This document shows, piece after piece, positions 9,784 through 21,892 of a stretch of DNA of 64,000 nt. Numbering within the stretch: the first letter of the stretch is position 1; every line of letters starts with the position of its first letter. The notes beneath the pieces are model-generated. The model made no database searches and had not been told where the DNA came from. It was given only the letters and a program-made list of their open reading frames with translations. Both the position numbers and the translations under genes were made by a program. Source of the DNA: Craterostigma plantagineum (Eukaryota; Streptophyta; Magnoliopsida; Lamiales; Linderniaceae); NCBI GenBank assembly GCA_027422505.1, contig JAPQWV010000018.1, positions 18,122,001 to 18,186,000 on the forward strand, written 5' to 3'.

Positions 9784-12700
9784 TCAGGTGTCACCATTGC
9801 TGCAGTTTACGCCATTAGTATGCGTCGCTCCATTGTAAGCCATGTTAATGCGATTCAGTCCCCAAATTCTTATAGTACGATCATCGCTAGCTGATGCGAG
9901 CATCTGTGGATTAGCGGGATTCCAGCTTACACAGTTAACAGCCCCAGAATGTCCCGCCAAAGTCATTATCGGCTCACTCGAAGATCTGTGCCATACGTAC
10001 ACCTATTTCCAAAAGTATACGCATGTTATTAGTGATACTACCAAAGGATAATGGCTACAATTCTCTGTTTAATAGTAAGATGACACACAAATTTATTAGC
10101 ATAAAGAAGTTCAAATTTCAATAGATGTTACTAAACGAGGGCAAGTTCTCCCAGCAATGACATAACAGAGCATGTAAATAAGGAAGGGCAGATATTATGG
10201 TAGATTCCAAGGTGCCTGTGTTTCATTTTAAGACAAAGATTGACTATGAGAACCACAATAGTAAGGCTATAGGAGAAGCCAATCAGACTCGAGAGCCATA
10301 TATAAGAACATAAACAGTTTCTTCGTAAACAAATTGGTTAACCTTCGAGTGATTTAATGTAGGGTTATAATTTATGTGTTGGATAACACAATGGATAACA
10401 CAACTTTAGAATAGTCATGGTGGAAAATATGTCACCTGTGAGTCTTCACTTCCACTGGCAATAAATGATTGGTCAAGTCCACCTAAGCAAGATCTCACGA
10501 GAAAACGGGATCGTCTGTGACCTTTGTATTTAGCGACCATCTTGGGACGCCCATTTATATCCCAAAGATGAAGTTCTTCATTCACCAGGCTAACAAGCAA
10601 GAGCTTTCTATCCATAGACAGTGAAAACGTAGTTATTATTTGATCTTCTTCAATGAATTTCTCAGACCTTGTCTCCCATCCAAACAATTGTATGACATTC
10701 TCCTTGTAAATTGTAATCAGCTCTTTCCCATCAGCAGTGATCCCCAAATCTGCAATCCTAAGAGTTTTCTGCCCTTTGTAACATTCTAACTCTTTGCCTT
10801 CAAGATCCCACAATGTAATGCTTTTGTCAGAAACACCAGAAAATATGGTCGATCCATCCAAAGACCATCCGCAGGAGACCAAACCAACACCAGTCTTTTC
10901 ATATATATGAAGGCAGTCACCCGTGGCTACGTCCCATCGTCTAATAGTCTCCTCCACACCACAAGTAAGAATTTGTTTATCATCCGAGCTCCATGAGATG
11001 TAGGAGACAGGTTTTTGGTGTCCAGCTAGTTTATGTTTAATGGAAACTTGGCCATCAATTTTAACCTGCAGGCATCAACAGACCATCAAGGGACTACTGA
11101 TTAATAACCGTGCATAAATGTAAGACATGTTCAATTACAATTGATGCTCCTCCTCCTGATATGACCTAAGTTTACTATTGTCCATAAAAAATATGAAGAT
11201 TAAGAATATAAAATGAATTTAAAAAATCTAAAGAAATAATTTTGCGCTTGGACATAAATTTTTAAGGCTTCAATAAAAGCAGGCATTGCTGCACTAAATG
11301 GCAAAAGGTGATGGTGATAAGCTAATAGCTATTAGCCCTATCCAAAGTATAAGGAAATAACGAGGCACGCCGATCGGCTATAAGAAAATAAACAGCATTT
11401 CAACAAATCTCATTCAATACATACGCAATTAACGCTACCAAAGCAACTTGACACCCACATTGTACGATAAAAAGACCAACTAAAACAAATTAATGGCAGA
11501 GGAAACTGAATCACCTCCCATATAATCACCAGACGATCAGCAGATGACGAGGCCAAATACTCCCCACCGTGAGAAAATTGCAAGAACCAAACTTCATCAT
11601 CGTGATCGGTAAGTATCTGAAAAGTTTGGAGAACTCAAGTAAGAAATGGGAAGAAATAACTTTTAATAACTTATTGTAACTCCATAAGAAAGAACCCCAA
11701 TCTAAATAAAGGTGAAAACAATTATGGTGGGGATGACAAATTACCAGCAAACTATAGCTCATAAATACCCTTATCAAAGGAAATTTAACACCACTATTAG
11801 TTAAAAATGGCCTTCCAAACTAATATATGATATCTGAGTTCAACGTAACAAACGAAGCCTTGAATAGGTATCTCCACTTCCTTGTACATCTAGAACTTTA
11901 AATAGTTAGCTCCTTCACAATAATAATAAGAAAACCTATCCAAACTATAGTTCAAAAGTAACTTGTACTAAGCAATTATGGATACATAACTGCATTGTCA
12001 TTTAAAGAAGTTACTCTTTCGATTCATTATAAAAAAAAAATGATAAAGAAAAAAAGTACTGACATCACGATTCACTGCCTCAAATGAAAAGTTCATCAAT
12101 TCGATTAGTTCAAATGTCTTAAAATAGGAATGACATCACATCACATCACATCACCTGCAATGTTCGAGAAGGAATTTGGTCTCTTCCACAATGATGATCA
12201 GTAAGTAGTGACATTTCCCCAACTAATGAGTTGTGAAACCTGCAAGAATCCTTTTGCAAGTCAAGAGCCTGTTCAACAAGAACAACCAATCGGTTTTCTG
12301 GGACGATCACTGTCGAAGGAAGCAACTTCTTCAGTTCCTCCAGCAATTTCTTGCGAGACCTAATATTTAACTCATGGCTAGATGTCTCATCAAATGACTT
12401 TGACTGCGACAGAAGTAGGTAAGAGAGTTCTCGAACCCTGTCCTTACATACACAAAGTGGTGTAATCTCAGTCCTAAGAGTCTTCAAAGCCTCCATAACT
12501 TTTTCTTCGCGTAAAAGTTCAAAAAACTTCTGCTCTAAAATTATGAAAGAAGCCAACTTAGTTACAGTTTCATCCTGTAAACCAATTTCATTTAATGTCA
12601 CGACACTCTCATCCCATTGCCCATTAAGAATCTGCTGTATGAATGAATTCACCACAGAAGAGTGTAAAGTTATTCCGGATTCTTCCTCCAGACGCTCCCC

Positions 12701-12946
12701 AGTACTTGAATAGCCAAGTGAATACAATGCATCGGCTAGGATCCTAACAAGTTCAACTTTCTTGATGACACATTTTGAACCAACGATCTCATCCTCCCCT
12801 CGAGATGACAGCCGGCGGGCCGCCATAGTGTCAGTCAATGAGAAACTTCCTTCTTTATACGTTGTACCGTTTGAAGAACCTCGATATTCTCCAGAGGATA
12901 CTTTCACACGCTTTGAGGCTGGTTCATCCTCCTCTACACCTCCCAT
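9784..12946 (-). CDS. WDR26: LisH-CTLH-WD40 protein, WDR26/GID7 homolog
   Basis: Four coding exons join in phase: 12946-12155, 11616-11515, 11065-10436 and 10002-9784, giving about 580 residues, close to the Arabidopsis family member. Order of domains: LisH at about residues 62-93, CTLH at about 95-155, then WD40 repeats from residue 265 ([48 protein letters not shown]). In other eukaryotes the family forms part of the CTLH/GID E3 ubiquitin ligase complex, and in plants it has been linked to stress and auxin responses. The ATG at 12946 was preferred to an upstream in-frame ATG at 12988 because [13 protein letters not shown] matches the family N-terminus. A 5' UTR intron is likely. The coding frame is intact. 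Confidence 0.93.
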
Positions 12947-13690
12947 GAAAAGCACTTCAACCCATATATGGATACCAAACGAGCACAATCAAAAGTATAT
13001 TCTTCCTGTCGAATATTATCAATCTGAATGATATCCTGTAATAAAGATAGCAAACTAGTGAGTTGATAAAAAATAGCATAGCAAGACGGAGAACTCTAAT
13101 TCCAGAGCAGCATATGGGGGATAACCAACGCCACTAAACCAAACTAGAGCAGTCACCAACACGAACTTGTTCAAAGAAACCCCAAGAAAATCATCGAAAT
13201 CATCAAGTCAGTATTATCCCTCAAAACTCGTCATTCCTCAGGCGGAAAATTACACATTCAACATATTATCAGTTTCAATTTCAAGAACCTCGAGGAAGTT
13301 ATCATCAGATAATAAAGAACAGAGATCTCAAACAACACTGAAGATAACCTAAAGCGCTTCATTCTAATCACAATGTCAGCCATCAGACCACGGACCTAGC
13401 GACTAACTAGGGTTTCACAAAGATCGAGGAAAGTCCATCTTAGGGCTATATCCATGATCGAGCACCAATCATAAATTACTGGTGTAGCAAAAGTGCCTAG
13501 TGAATCAAATCTAAATCAGTAAACATCACGACTCAACCAACAAGAGACGATCGACTACCGATTACAAGGAACAGATACGCTTATTAGATCAGGGTACACG
13601 CAACTCACGGTGATAAGAGCCAGAACACGCCTTCCCTTCCTTCCCCGAGTCGGTTGATGATACAAATACAATAATGAAGGATATCAATCT
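12947..13690 (-). promoter_or_regulatory. 5' UTR with leader intron of the WDR26-type gene
   Basis: On the minus strand a good donor (CC|GTGAGT, intron starting at 13608) and an acceptor (TTACAG ending at 13036) predict a leader intron of about 570 bp upstream of the ATG. The first exon would be the GC-richer stretch at about 13609-13690. No TATA box was identified with confidence. Confidence 0.5.
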
Positions 13691-13699
13691 GTAGAGTTT

Positions 13700-15239
13700 C
13701 GCATTTGCTTGGCGTGTAACTCCTTTATATACCAATCCATTTAGCTTGGTTGCGTTTTCTAAATTATCTTCATTTTTACATACCAAACAATTTTCACTTT
13801 CTCAATTATTACGTTGCTATTAGTATATTTTCTAGAGGCCTATTATTCACCCACAACCCTCTACTATTTACACCTCCTTAACACTGAATTTTGTTGCTAG
13901 TCACATGAATTCAACAATAATTATTTTTTATTATGTAGAATTCTGGCATAATTTATTCGCAAACATTAATTGCACAAGTTATTCAACAACATTAATTAAC
14001 TTATTTTATCCAATGGTATAACAATACAATATTTTAATTTAATTATTATTGTATATATTATTAATAACCACACTATATTAAAATTTTAAAAATTTATTAA
14101 TATTATTAAATAATTTAAATAAAAATATTATTGTAACATAAATATTACTTATTATGCATATTAAACAACGCGCATTAAAAATAAACAATAAATAAATGTT
14201 ATCTTTCTTGTAGAGATTTTTTACTTTTTTGTTGATACCACCACGGTCGCTTTAAAATATAATTTTCGAACTGGAGTAAGTCCTTGATCTTTCAGTGACA
14301 ATTACATACCAAGACTTGTTCCCATATTTTGTACCCAACAAATTAAATCTTCTCGAGAATCAAACACCTAAAAATTAAATTATTCTTTAGAAACTAAACT
14401 AGCACATATATATAATATAATACTAATAATAATAATAGTACTAAAAAATATATATAATAACTGATGAACATCTACCTTTTCAGTGAAAAATTTGCAAGTC
14501 ACATCAGCATTTGTATCATCACTTTCTCTATGTTCATCATCTTCGATTATTTTGTAAATGTCACTAACCTATATATGCATAAGCAAAATGTGAGAAAATA
14601 AATAATAAAATAAACAAGAATAGTTCTAAGTTATCAATTACCGGTATCATGTTAGCGTTGAATATGCTTTTTTAACTATTGGAAAAAAGGAGAGAACTCA
14701 AATCCGCGACCGAACACGTCTCGCATCACCTTCTACTTTGAAAGCAATACAGTATACGGCTCAAACTACCTACAGTAGCTCGCACTTATCTCAATCGCGA
14801 AACTCTTACTCCTTAATAGGATCCATCGAGTTCTTTCACTAGAACTCGTTGGCTTTTGTATGCATTGCAATGTGTTTAAAAGTGATGGTAGAGCTCCTAA
14901 TTATGCTGTTGGGGCATGCTCCAAACTTGGTTAGAATCCTCTATGGTAAGGTAATTTTCCTATTTGATTGGATCCTCCAGCACTTAAGGTATTTTTCTTG
15001 TTGAATTTAAGTAAACTAGCCTTGTTTAATGATCGTTTACAACTTATTTTTTTTAAGTTATCCAATTTATGTACATGAGTTTCAAATATGGTGATTAGGG
15101 ATATGGTTGCATATTCCATATGTGCACTTGACGTGAGAGGTTGGGAGATAGAGGTAAGATCAATAAAGCATGTTAGTGGAAATAATAGTCTCTTTCGTTT
15201 CCTTAGATGGATATTTGGGAGTACTATTGTTTTTTTAAT
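13700..15239. other. AT-rich intergenic region
   Basis: No supported gene. The stretch near 13840-13900 (TATTCACCCACAACCCTC, ACTATTTACACCTCC) recalls the ends of the MULE at 2955 and may mark a decayed relative, but no inverted partner was found. Long A/T runs fill 14000-14460. Short open frames here match nothing recognisable. Confidence 0.5.
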
Positions 15240-16050
15240 GTAATTATCTAATAGTTTAACGTACCAGGTAGAATTACGCTATTGTCGTACCAGTAACAAG
15301 AAATTTTATATGCTTAATGATTAAAGGGAATTTTTACTTGTACCAGGTAGAATTACGCTATCAACAAGCCTAGTTTTTTTAATGGTAATCCTCTTGTTGG
15401 TGACAATCCTTGGTTATCGTACCAGTAATTAACGTTATTATAATTTTATACAGCGAAATTTGGACATTTAACCAACTGCATTTGAAATTATACCAGAAAT
15501 TGTAGAAATTATACCATCTGTTTTGGTTATTGTACCAGTAAATAACGTTATTATAATTTTATACAGTGAAATTACACATTTATACCAACTGATTTTGAAA
15601 TTATACCAGAAATTGTAGAAACTATACCAACTGTTGTCGTAATAATACCAATAGAATTATACATTATACCAGTTGGTATAATATTGATAACAGTTGGTAT
15701 AATTAGAATAACAGTTGGTATAGTAATCAAAGCAGATGGTTAATTAATGTTATTATAATTTTATACAGCAAAATTGGACATTTATACCAACTGATTTTGA
15801 AATTATACCAGAAATTGTAGAAATTATACCATATGTTTTGCTTATGGTACCAAAATAACGTTAATACAGCGGAATTTGACATATATACCAACTGATGTTG
15901 AAATTATACTAGAAATATAGAAATTATACCAACTGTTGTCGTAATTATACTAACAGAATTGTACACTATACCAATTGGTATAATAATGATAATAGTTGGT
16001 ATAATTATGATAACAGTTGGTATAATAATCAAATCAGTTGGTATGATGTC
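15240..16050. repeat. Palindrome-rich tandem repeat with TATACCAACTG motifs
   Basis: A unit of roughly 112 bp (AACGTTATTATAATTTTATACAG, then TATACCAACTGATTTTG, then TTATACCAGAAATTGTAGAAA) recurs near 15431, 15544, 15745 and 15856. Each pair is followed by three inverted copies of CAGTTGGTATAAT. Two superunits of about 310 bp result. A shorter direct repeat (GTACCAGGTAGAATTACGCTAT) lies at 15263 and 15341. It is non-coding and lies about 650 bp upstream of the FHY3-type start. Confidence 0.85.
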
Positions 16051-16713
16051 CAATTTAATTTCAGGAAAGAGTATTTTCGTCCGTTCACTGTTTGGGGTAT
16101 TAATTACACAACTTTTTCGCAGATGGATACTGAAAAGGAAGATTTTTTACTTGGAGTACTGATAAGGAAGTTTAAAACTCGAAAGGTACTGATAAGTAAT
16201 TTACCCAATCAAGAATACATATTATCCTGCTAGCTCAAAGTCAAGCCAGTCCAACAAAGAAATTTATTAGTATGATTTTTTGAAGTACGAAACCTATTAA
16301 TACCCCACCATTACCATTCCTAATTTCTCCCATATTTATTTTCATCCTCAATTTCACGGCATGAAATTTCTTTGTTTCTTCAATACCGATCTAATCTATA
16401 GCGGGAGTTTGTCATGGGATATGTGAAGAATCCATAAACCCTAATTTTGTGAAAGTTGGTACGCTTGATTATATTATTCATCTGCTAACCGCATTTTTTT
16501 ACCTTTTCCCCATGTTGGTGGATTCATCAGTTGAATTTCGAATTGGAGTCTGTAGTGTGTTTAGCTTTATTAACCTTTTTCCCTAGCGCTGATTTCCATT
16601 TTCAGCAGGTGTAGCTCTATTTTTTTATTTGCCTACGATAGGAGTGTATAGCTTTATTGGAGTCTGGAGTGTATAGTTTGATGCGTACGAGCTCATGATA
16701 TGCATATGATGCT
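16051..16713 (+). promoter_or_regulatory. Upstream region of the FHY3-type gene
   Basis: AT-rich and without a coding frame; it should contain promoter and 5' UTR. A possible leader intron in the T-rich stretch 16490-16700 could not be settled. Confidence 0.4.
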
Positions 16714-19700
16714 ATGGTGAATTTTAAGGATCATGTGGAACATAGCGGAGATTCGAATCAGTTCGATGTAGCCTCTGTTGTAGATTCAGCTGAAAACAGG
16801 GATGTTCAAGCACTTGGTAATAGTCCTAAAAGGGATGCTTTAGGGATCGAAGGCGATGCCTTTGAACCCCGTGGTGGAATCGAATTTGAAACCCACGAGG
16901 CAGCTTACTCGTTCTACCAAGAATATGCCAAGTCCATGGGATTCACCACGTCTATTAAAAACAGTCGCCGTTCGAAGAAAACCAAGGAATTTATTGACGC
17001 TAAGTATGCTTGTTCGAGGTATGGTGTAACGCCTGACTCTGACAATGGAAGTAGTAGAAGGCCAAATGTTAGAAAGACGGATTGTAAGGCCAATATGCAT
17101 GTGAAGAGAAAACGAGATGGGAAATGGTATATTCATGAGTTCGTGAAGGAGCACAATCACGAGCTTCTGCCTGCATTAGCGTACCATTTTCGTATTCATA
17201 ACTATGTGAAATTGGCAGAGAAAAATAATATCGATATGCTTCATGCCGTGAGTGAGCGGACGAGGAAGATGTATGTTGAGATGTCTAGACAAACTGGTGG
17301 GATTCAGAAATTTTCTCCCAGTGTGAATGAGTTTGATCACCAGTTTGATAGGTGTCAGAGCTTGGCATTAGAAGAAGGGGATGCTCAGGTCATGATAGAA
17401 TATTTTGTGCAAATTCAGAAGGAAAATCCTGGGTTTTTTTATGCAATTGATTTGAATGAAGAGCAGCGTTTGAGAAACATATTCTGGGTTGATGCCAGAA
17501 ATAAGAAAGATTATATCTGCTTTAACGACGTTGTTTGTTTTGACACTAGTTACACTAAAAATAACGAGAGGATGCCCATTTCCCTGTTCATTGGCGTCAA
17601 CCATCATTGTCAACCTATGTTGTTTGGGTGGGCTCTGTTAGCTGATGAAACTAAAGCGACCTTCGTTTGGTTGATGAAGACATGGCTCAGGGCAATGGGC
17701 GGGCAAGCTCCTAAAGTTATTCTTACTGATCAAGATAATGTTTTGAAATCAGCCATCGAAGAAGTTTTCCCTCATTCAAATCATTGTTTCGCTCTTTGGT
17801 ATATACTGGAAAGGATCCCGGAAACTCTTACCAATGTCATCAAACGTCACGAGAACTTCATGAAGAAGTTCAGTAAGTGTATATTCAAGTCATTGACGGA
17901 GGAAGAGTTTGACTTGAGATGGTGGAAGATGGTCAGTAGATTTGAACTGCATGAATATGAGTGGATCCGTTCGATTTATGTAGACCGTCAAAGGTGGGTC
18001 CCTGCATTTATGAGAGGCATATCTTTAGCTGGATTGTCGACGCCTCAACGGTCTGATAGCGTTAACTCTTTATTGGACAAGTACATTCAGAAAAGAATTG
18101 GCATCAAAGAACTTATTAGACAATATGCAACGATGCTCCAAAATAGGTACGAAGATGAAGACATGGCAGATTTTGAAACATGGCACAAACAACCTGCACT
18201 TAGATCGCCTTCTCCGTGGGAGAAACAACTGTCAACTACTTACACACATTCGATATTCAAAAAGTTTCAAATCGAGGTCTTGGGCGTTGTGGGTTGCCAT
18301 CCGAAGAAGGAAAAGGAAAGTGGTGGAAACACTTACTTTAGAGTCGACGACTGTGAGAAGGACGAGAGTTTTATGGTCACCTGGAACGAGGAGACGCATG
18401 AGGTTTTCTGTACGTGTCTAATGTTCGAATACAAAGGCTTCCTTTGTAGACATGCCATGATTGTTCTTCAAATGTTTGGTCCTTCAAGTATCCCATGTCG
18501 GTATATCTTGAAAAGGTGGACAAAAGATGCTAAAAACAGACATGCGTCGGTTCAGGGAACTGAAAGAATACATAATAGGGTTCGTAGATACAATGATCTG
18601 TGCAAGCGTGCTATTGAATTGAGCGAAGAAGGGTCCTTATCTGAGGAGAATTATATCATTGCTTGCCGCACGCTAGTTGAAACTCTGAAGAACTGTGTGA
18701 ACGTTAATAACAGAAATTCGGTAGATTTTCCTAGTTCTGTTGGTCTTTGCCGTGCTGAAGAAGATATTCAGTCAAACCATAGCTCTAAATCCAAGAAGAA
18801 GAGTATAAACAAAAAAAGAAAGGTCTGTTCTTATTAGCTTTGTCCTCTTTATTTCCAGCTCAAGCCTTCCTAACGAGCTCACCTTATCTTCATATTCAGT
18901 TACAATCACAGCCAGAAGCTCTTGTTATTGATGCTCAGGACACGTTACAGCAAATGGTGAGCGTATTCTTACACAATCATGCTCATGTTATCTAAATAGA
19001 GTTTGGCATTTTTCCTCCACTTACTCTTCTTTATATGAAACTTCCTCTTCCACAGGATAATCTGAGCCCAGAAGCAATCTCGCTAACTGGCTATTACAGT
19101 TCCCAACAGCACGTACATGGACTGGTAAGGCTCTATGCATTTTAACAAGAAATTGAAAACTCATTTCATTTCATAACTGATTATGTCAAAATCAAAATGT
19201 ACCCACTTTATCGATTTCAGTTAAATCTAATGGAGCCATCGCCGCACGATGCTTACTATGTTGGCCAGCCGACCATGCAAGGACTGGTGTGTAGTAATTC
19301 TTGTCCTACTGATACCTTATATGACACTCAATGCGAAAGTAAGTCGATGGGTTGAAATTGCAGGGGCACTTGAACTCCATTGTATCAAGCCACGAAAGTT
19401 TTTATGGTGCTCAGCATAGCATCCCTGGGCTGGTACTTTGTGATTTGCAGTTCTTGTCTTTGCATAAATCATCGACTATCTACAAAAATCATCTTAACTC
19501 AAGAATTCTCTTATTTTGTTTCGATTTATGCAGGGACAACTAGATTTTAGACAGCCTACCTTCAACTACACCGTGCAGGTCAGTTGTTGGGCAAGAAATG
19601 TCGATAAATGTACCTACTTTTTCGACTCGTAATTCGAATTACGGGGAAAAGGGTTGTGTTCAGTATCGTACTACTTCTTCCTCTTTTTCTTTGCTTTCGC

Positions 19701-19756
19701 AGAACGAACACAATGTAGCGCAGACACACCTGCATGGCAATGCTAGGCATGCTTAA
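16714..19756 (+). CDS. FHY3: FHY3/FAR1-family transcription factor, seven exons
   Basis: Exons: 16714-18822, 18900-18956, 19056-19124, 19221-19286, 19364-19432, 19534-19578, 19703-19756; all junctions are GT-AG and in phase, giving about 822 residues. Domains: FAR1 DNA-binding domain at about residues 60-155 (FYQEYAKSMGF to EHNHELL), domesticated MULE transposase core at about 260-355 (ALLADETKATFVWLMKTW), SWIM zinc finger at about 563-585 (CTCLMFEYKGFLCRH), a basic KSKKKSINKKRK tract, and a tail of short exons (TLQQMDNLS, GYYSSQQHVHGL, LHGNARHA). The tail matches Arabidopsis FHY3, including the length of exon 2, which is why the acceptor at 18899 was chosen over 18911. The apparent stop at 18837 is inside intron 1. 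FHY3 activates far-red light and clock genes in the nucleus. Confidence 0.92.
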
Positions 19757-19824
19757 CTAAGGATGTGGGCGGTAATAGATGAAGCTCAAGCTACACGAGT
19801 TTTTGGTTGTAATAATATGATAAC

Positions 19825-19825
<1 letters not shown>

Positions 19826-19859
<34 letters not shown>
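19826..19859. repeat. (TA)n microsatellite
   Basis: About 16 uninterrupted TA units just after the FHY3-type stop codon, probably in its 3' UTR. Confidence 0.9.
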
Positions 19860-19863
<4 letters not shown>

Positions 19864-20501
19864 TTGGTTCCTTTTGTATTTGTCGCTTCATATCTTCGCC
19901 AATTTCGGTGTTTTCTGTATAATACGACGACGGTTTGATGTATCCTTCGTTAATCCTTTGATATTCCCCAGCTGGCCATCTTATATGTAGATACGACATA
20001 GTACAAAATAATCGTAAAATACACATAAATTTACAATAAACAAATAAAAAAGAAACCATCTAATAATACGACAGCGACGAGTTTATTGATAGTAAATGGT
20101 AAAGAAAATAGCTCATCAAACTTCAACTCTATGAAATCGCTAGCTTAGCTCGGCTATGTGAAAGTGGAGCTCAAGAAAGCCATTTTTTTTCATATTTTGC
20201 TTAGTAAGCCGAAGATTTATAAAGCGGTAACTCTCTGTATCGTTTTTTAGCTCATATGGTTGTTACCCAAACTGATAATTCAGTGATTTTCTTTTGCTGT
20301 ATATGCATTATTTGGGAGCTGATGAGGAAGGATGATGATGCCATTGCTGTAAAGGTTTTATTGATTAACGTATCATTTTGCATTGTCTTAGTATACTTCT
20401 ATCTAGTACATTCATTTTGGGAAAAACCAAAAACACACCTCTAAAACAACCCATCTGATAGCAGTAGATAGATCACGTGTATATGCGCGCATTTTATTTC
20501 C
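19860..20501. other. Non-coding gap after FHY3-type gene
   Basis: No gene is recognised. It contains the probable 3' UTR of the FHY3-type gene and the 3' side of the CSLA pseudogene. Confidence 0.5.
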
Positions 20502-21892
20502 TCAGTTCGGTACGAAAGTTCCAACATACCCAAACCCGACGATGAAGAAAGCGATCGCCTGAAGGAATAGGTATATGTACATATGATTGTCGCCGTACAT
20601 TATGTTGTAGACTGCGCAGTAGAACAGAAACAGTCCCACAGTGAGCTCCAGAAAATGCATCCTGCCAATGGGAATAGAATCGATTTGAACTTTGATTATG
20701 TTAGTTAGTTAGGATCGGTTTGATCATTTGCCGTATGGAAATAATCGACCTTTCTACTATGCGAAACCGTTGCCTCCTCTGTGCTCTGTTGTTGTTCCTC
20801 TGCTTCGCTGCGTTTCCTAATTTTTCGGTCACGACCCATTCGTTCACTCTGCTTGCTTCGAGGAGGCCTATAATTGTTGCCTTGGATCTGTGTAGAGAGA
20901 CATCACATTCTCGAACAGTATCCAAAATACAAGGAGATGGGTCGAACTGTGTGAAAAAGGTAAGACAGATTTTACGGTTATGGATATTTCGTACTAAAGA
21001 ACGACTAATATTTCTTCTGCATTTTCTTGCTAATGCAGATATTTCGTGCCTTATCGTTGAAGCTGCGTTCAATATGCTGATGCATGCTGGGAGATAAATG
21101 GCCAGTGGCTTTGGGAGGTGAACTTCAGGCACTAAGATGGTGGCTGGAATTACGACGCAGTAGAAGAAAAAGGTAACCCAATGTGCTATGATTTTTCGTA
21201 CGAAGAAGAAGCAGTAAATGATGTGCCACTTCTTCCATAGTGAAACTCGCTGCATTGACGTGAGATAAAAAGCTATGTGAAGTACATCGGAACATTTTAT
21301 CTTTACCACCATAGAATTATAATTGGGTTGAATCTTTACCTCGCAAACAAGGATTTCGCGCAACATCTTCCTGAAAAGGTTAGCTGGTCCACAAGACCAG
21401 CGGTGTTGCTGAAATCTATACGCTTTGAACGTGCTTGGAAGCTCATTTTTTACCTGAAGAATTTTAGTATTGTTACATGTAAGAAAACTAATCATGAATA
21501 TGGGTGTCGTATATTTATCTGATGAATCAGTTTTAAGAGTCTAGTACTTACCGATAAGTCTCCAATGAAGAGTTCCAGCCCCTTAGGCTTGCACGAACAG
21601 CAAGGTCCATATCTTCCACTGTTGTTCTGTCTTTCCAACCTCCGGCGTCATGGAGCGCTCTCATGCGCCAGACGCCTGCAGTTCCTATAATTTTAAGTAA
21701 ATAAACACGAATTTCTGTCGTATTATTTCATTACTTGAAAAAAACTGCTTGATGAAAGCCAAAAGTTTTGCAGTGGCTGAGCATTGAATCCAAAAAACTG
21801 ACAAGTAGAAGATCCAACTTCTTGTTCGACGCTAAAGTGGTAGTCTAGGGACATTTGTTGAAGCTTAGTCATGAGACATTCATCTGCGTTAA
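20502..21892 (-). pseudogene. CSLA (glucomannan 4-beta-mannosyltransferase) pseudogene, 5'-truncated
   Basis: Six exon remnants read leftwards: 21892-21782 (VNADECLMTKLQQMSLDYHF), 21684-21552 ([15 protein letters not shown]), 21453-21340 (with the QQHRW motif of processive GT2 enzymes), 21249-21050 (membrane segments), 20946-20750 (HRSKATIIGLLEASR) and 20661-20502 (GFGYVGTFVPN, stop). Functional CSLA proteins are Golgi enzymes that make mannan backbones. Damage: a 1-bp loss after LRGW near 21560, a 2-bp CT gain in the exon at 20946, loss of the GT donor after FFGFN (now CT at 21781), and a GC donor at 21049. The first half of the protein is missing; nothing like it was seen further up to 23200. 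Confidence 0.85.

Noticed and set aside
13840..13900. Possible second MULE end resembling the TIR at 2955
   Set aside because: No inverted partner or target duplication was found in the window.
15240..16050. Repeat array as a CRISPR or gene-coding region
   Set aside because: Units are adjacent and AT-rich with inverted copies; no unique spacers, no sustained frame.
18823..18837. Stop at 18837 as the true end of the FHY3-type gene
   Set aside because: The donor AAAG|GTCTG precedes it and six in-phase exons encode the conserved tail.
19757..20059. Frames across the TA microsatellite (Ile-Tyr repeats)
   Set aside because: A product of the dinucleotide repeat only.
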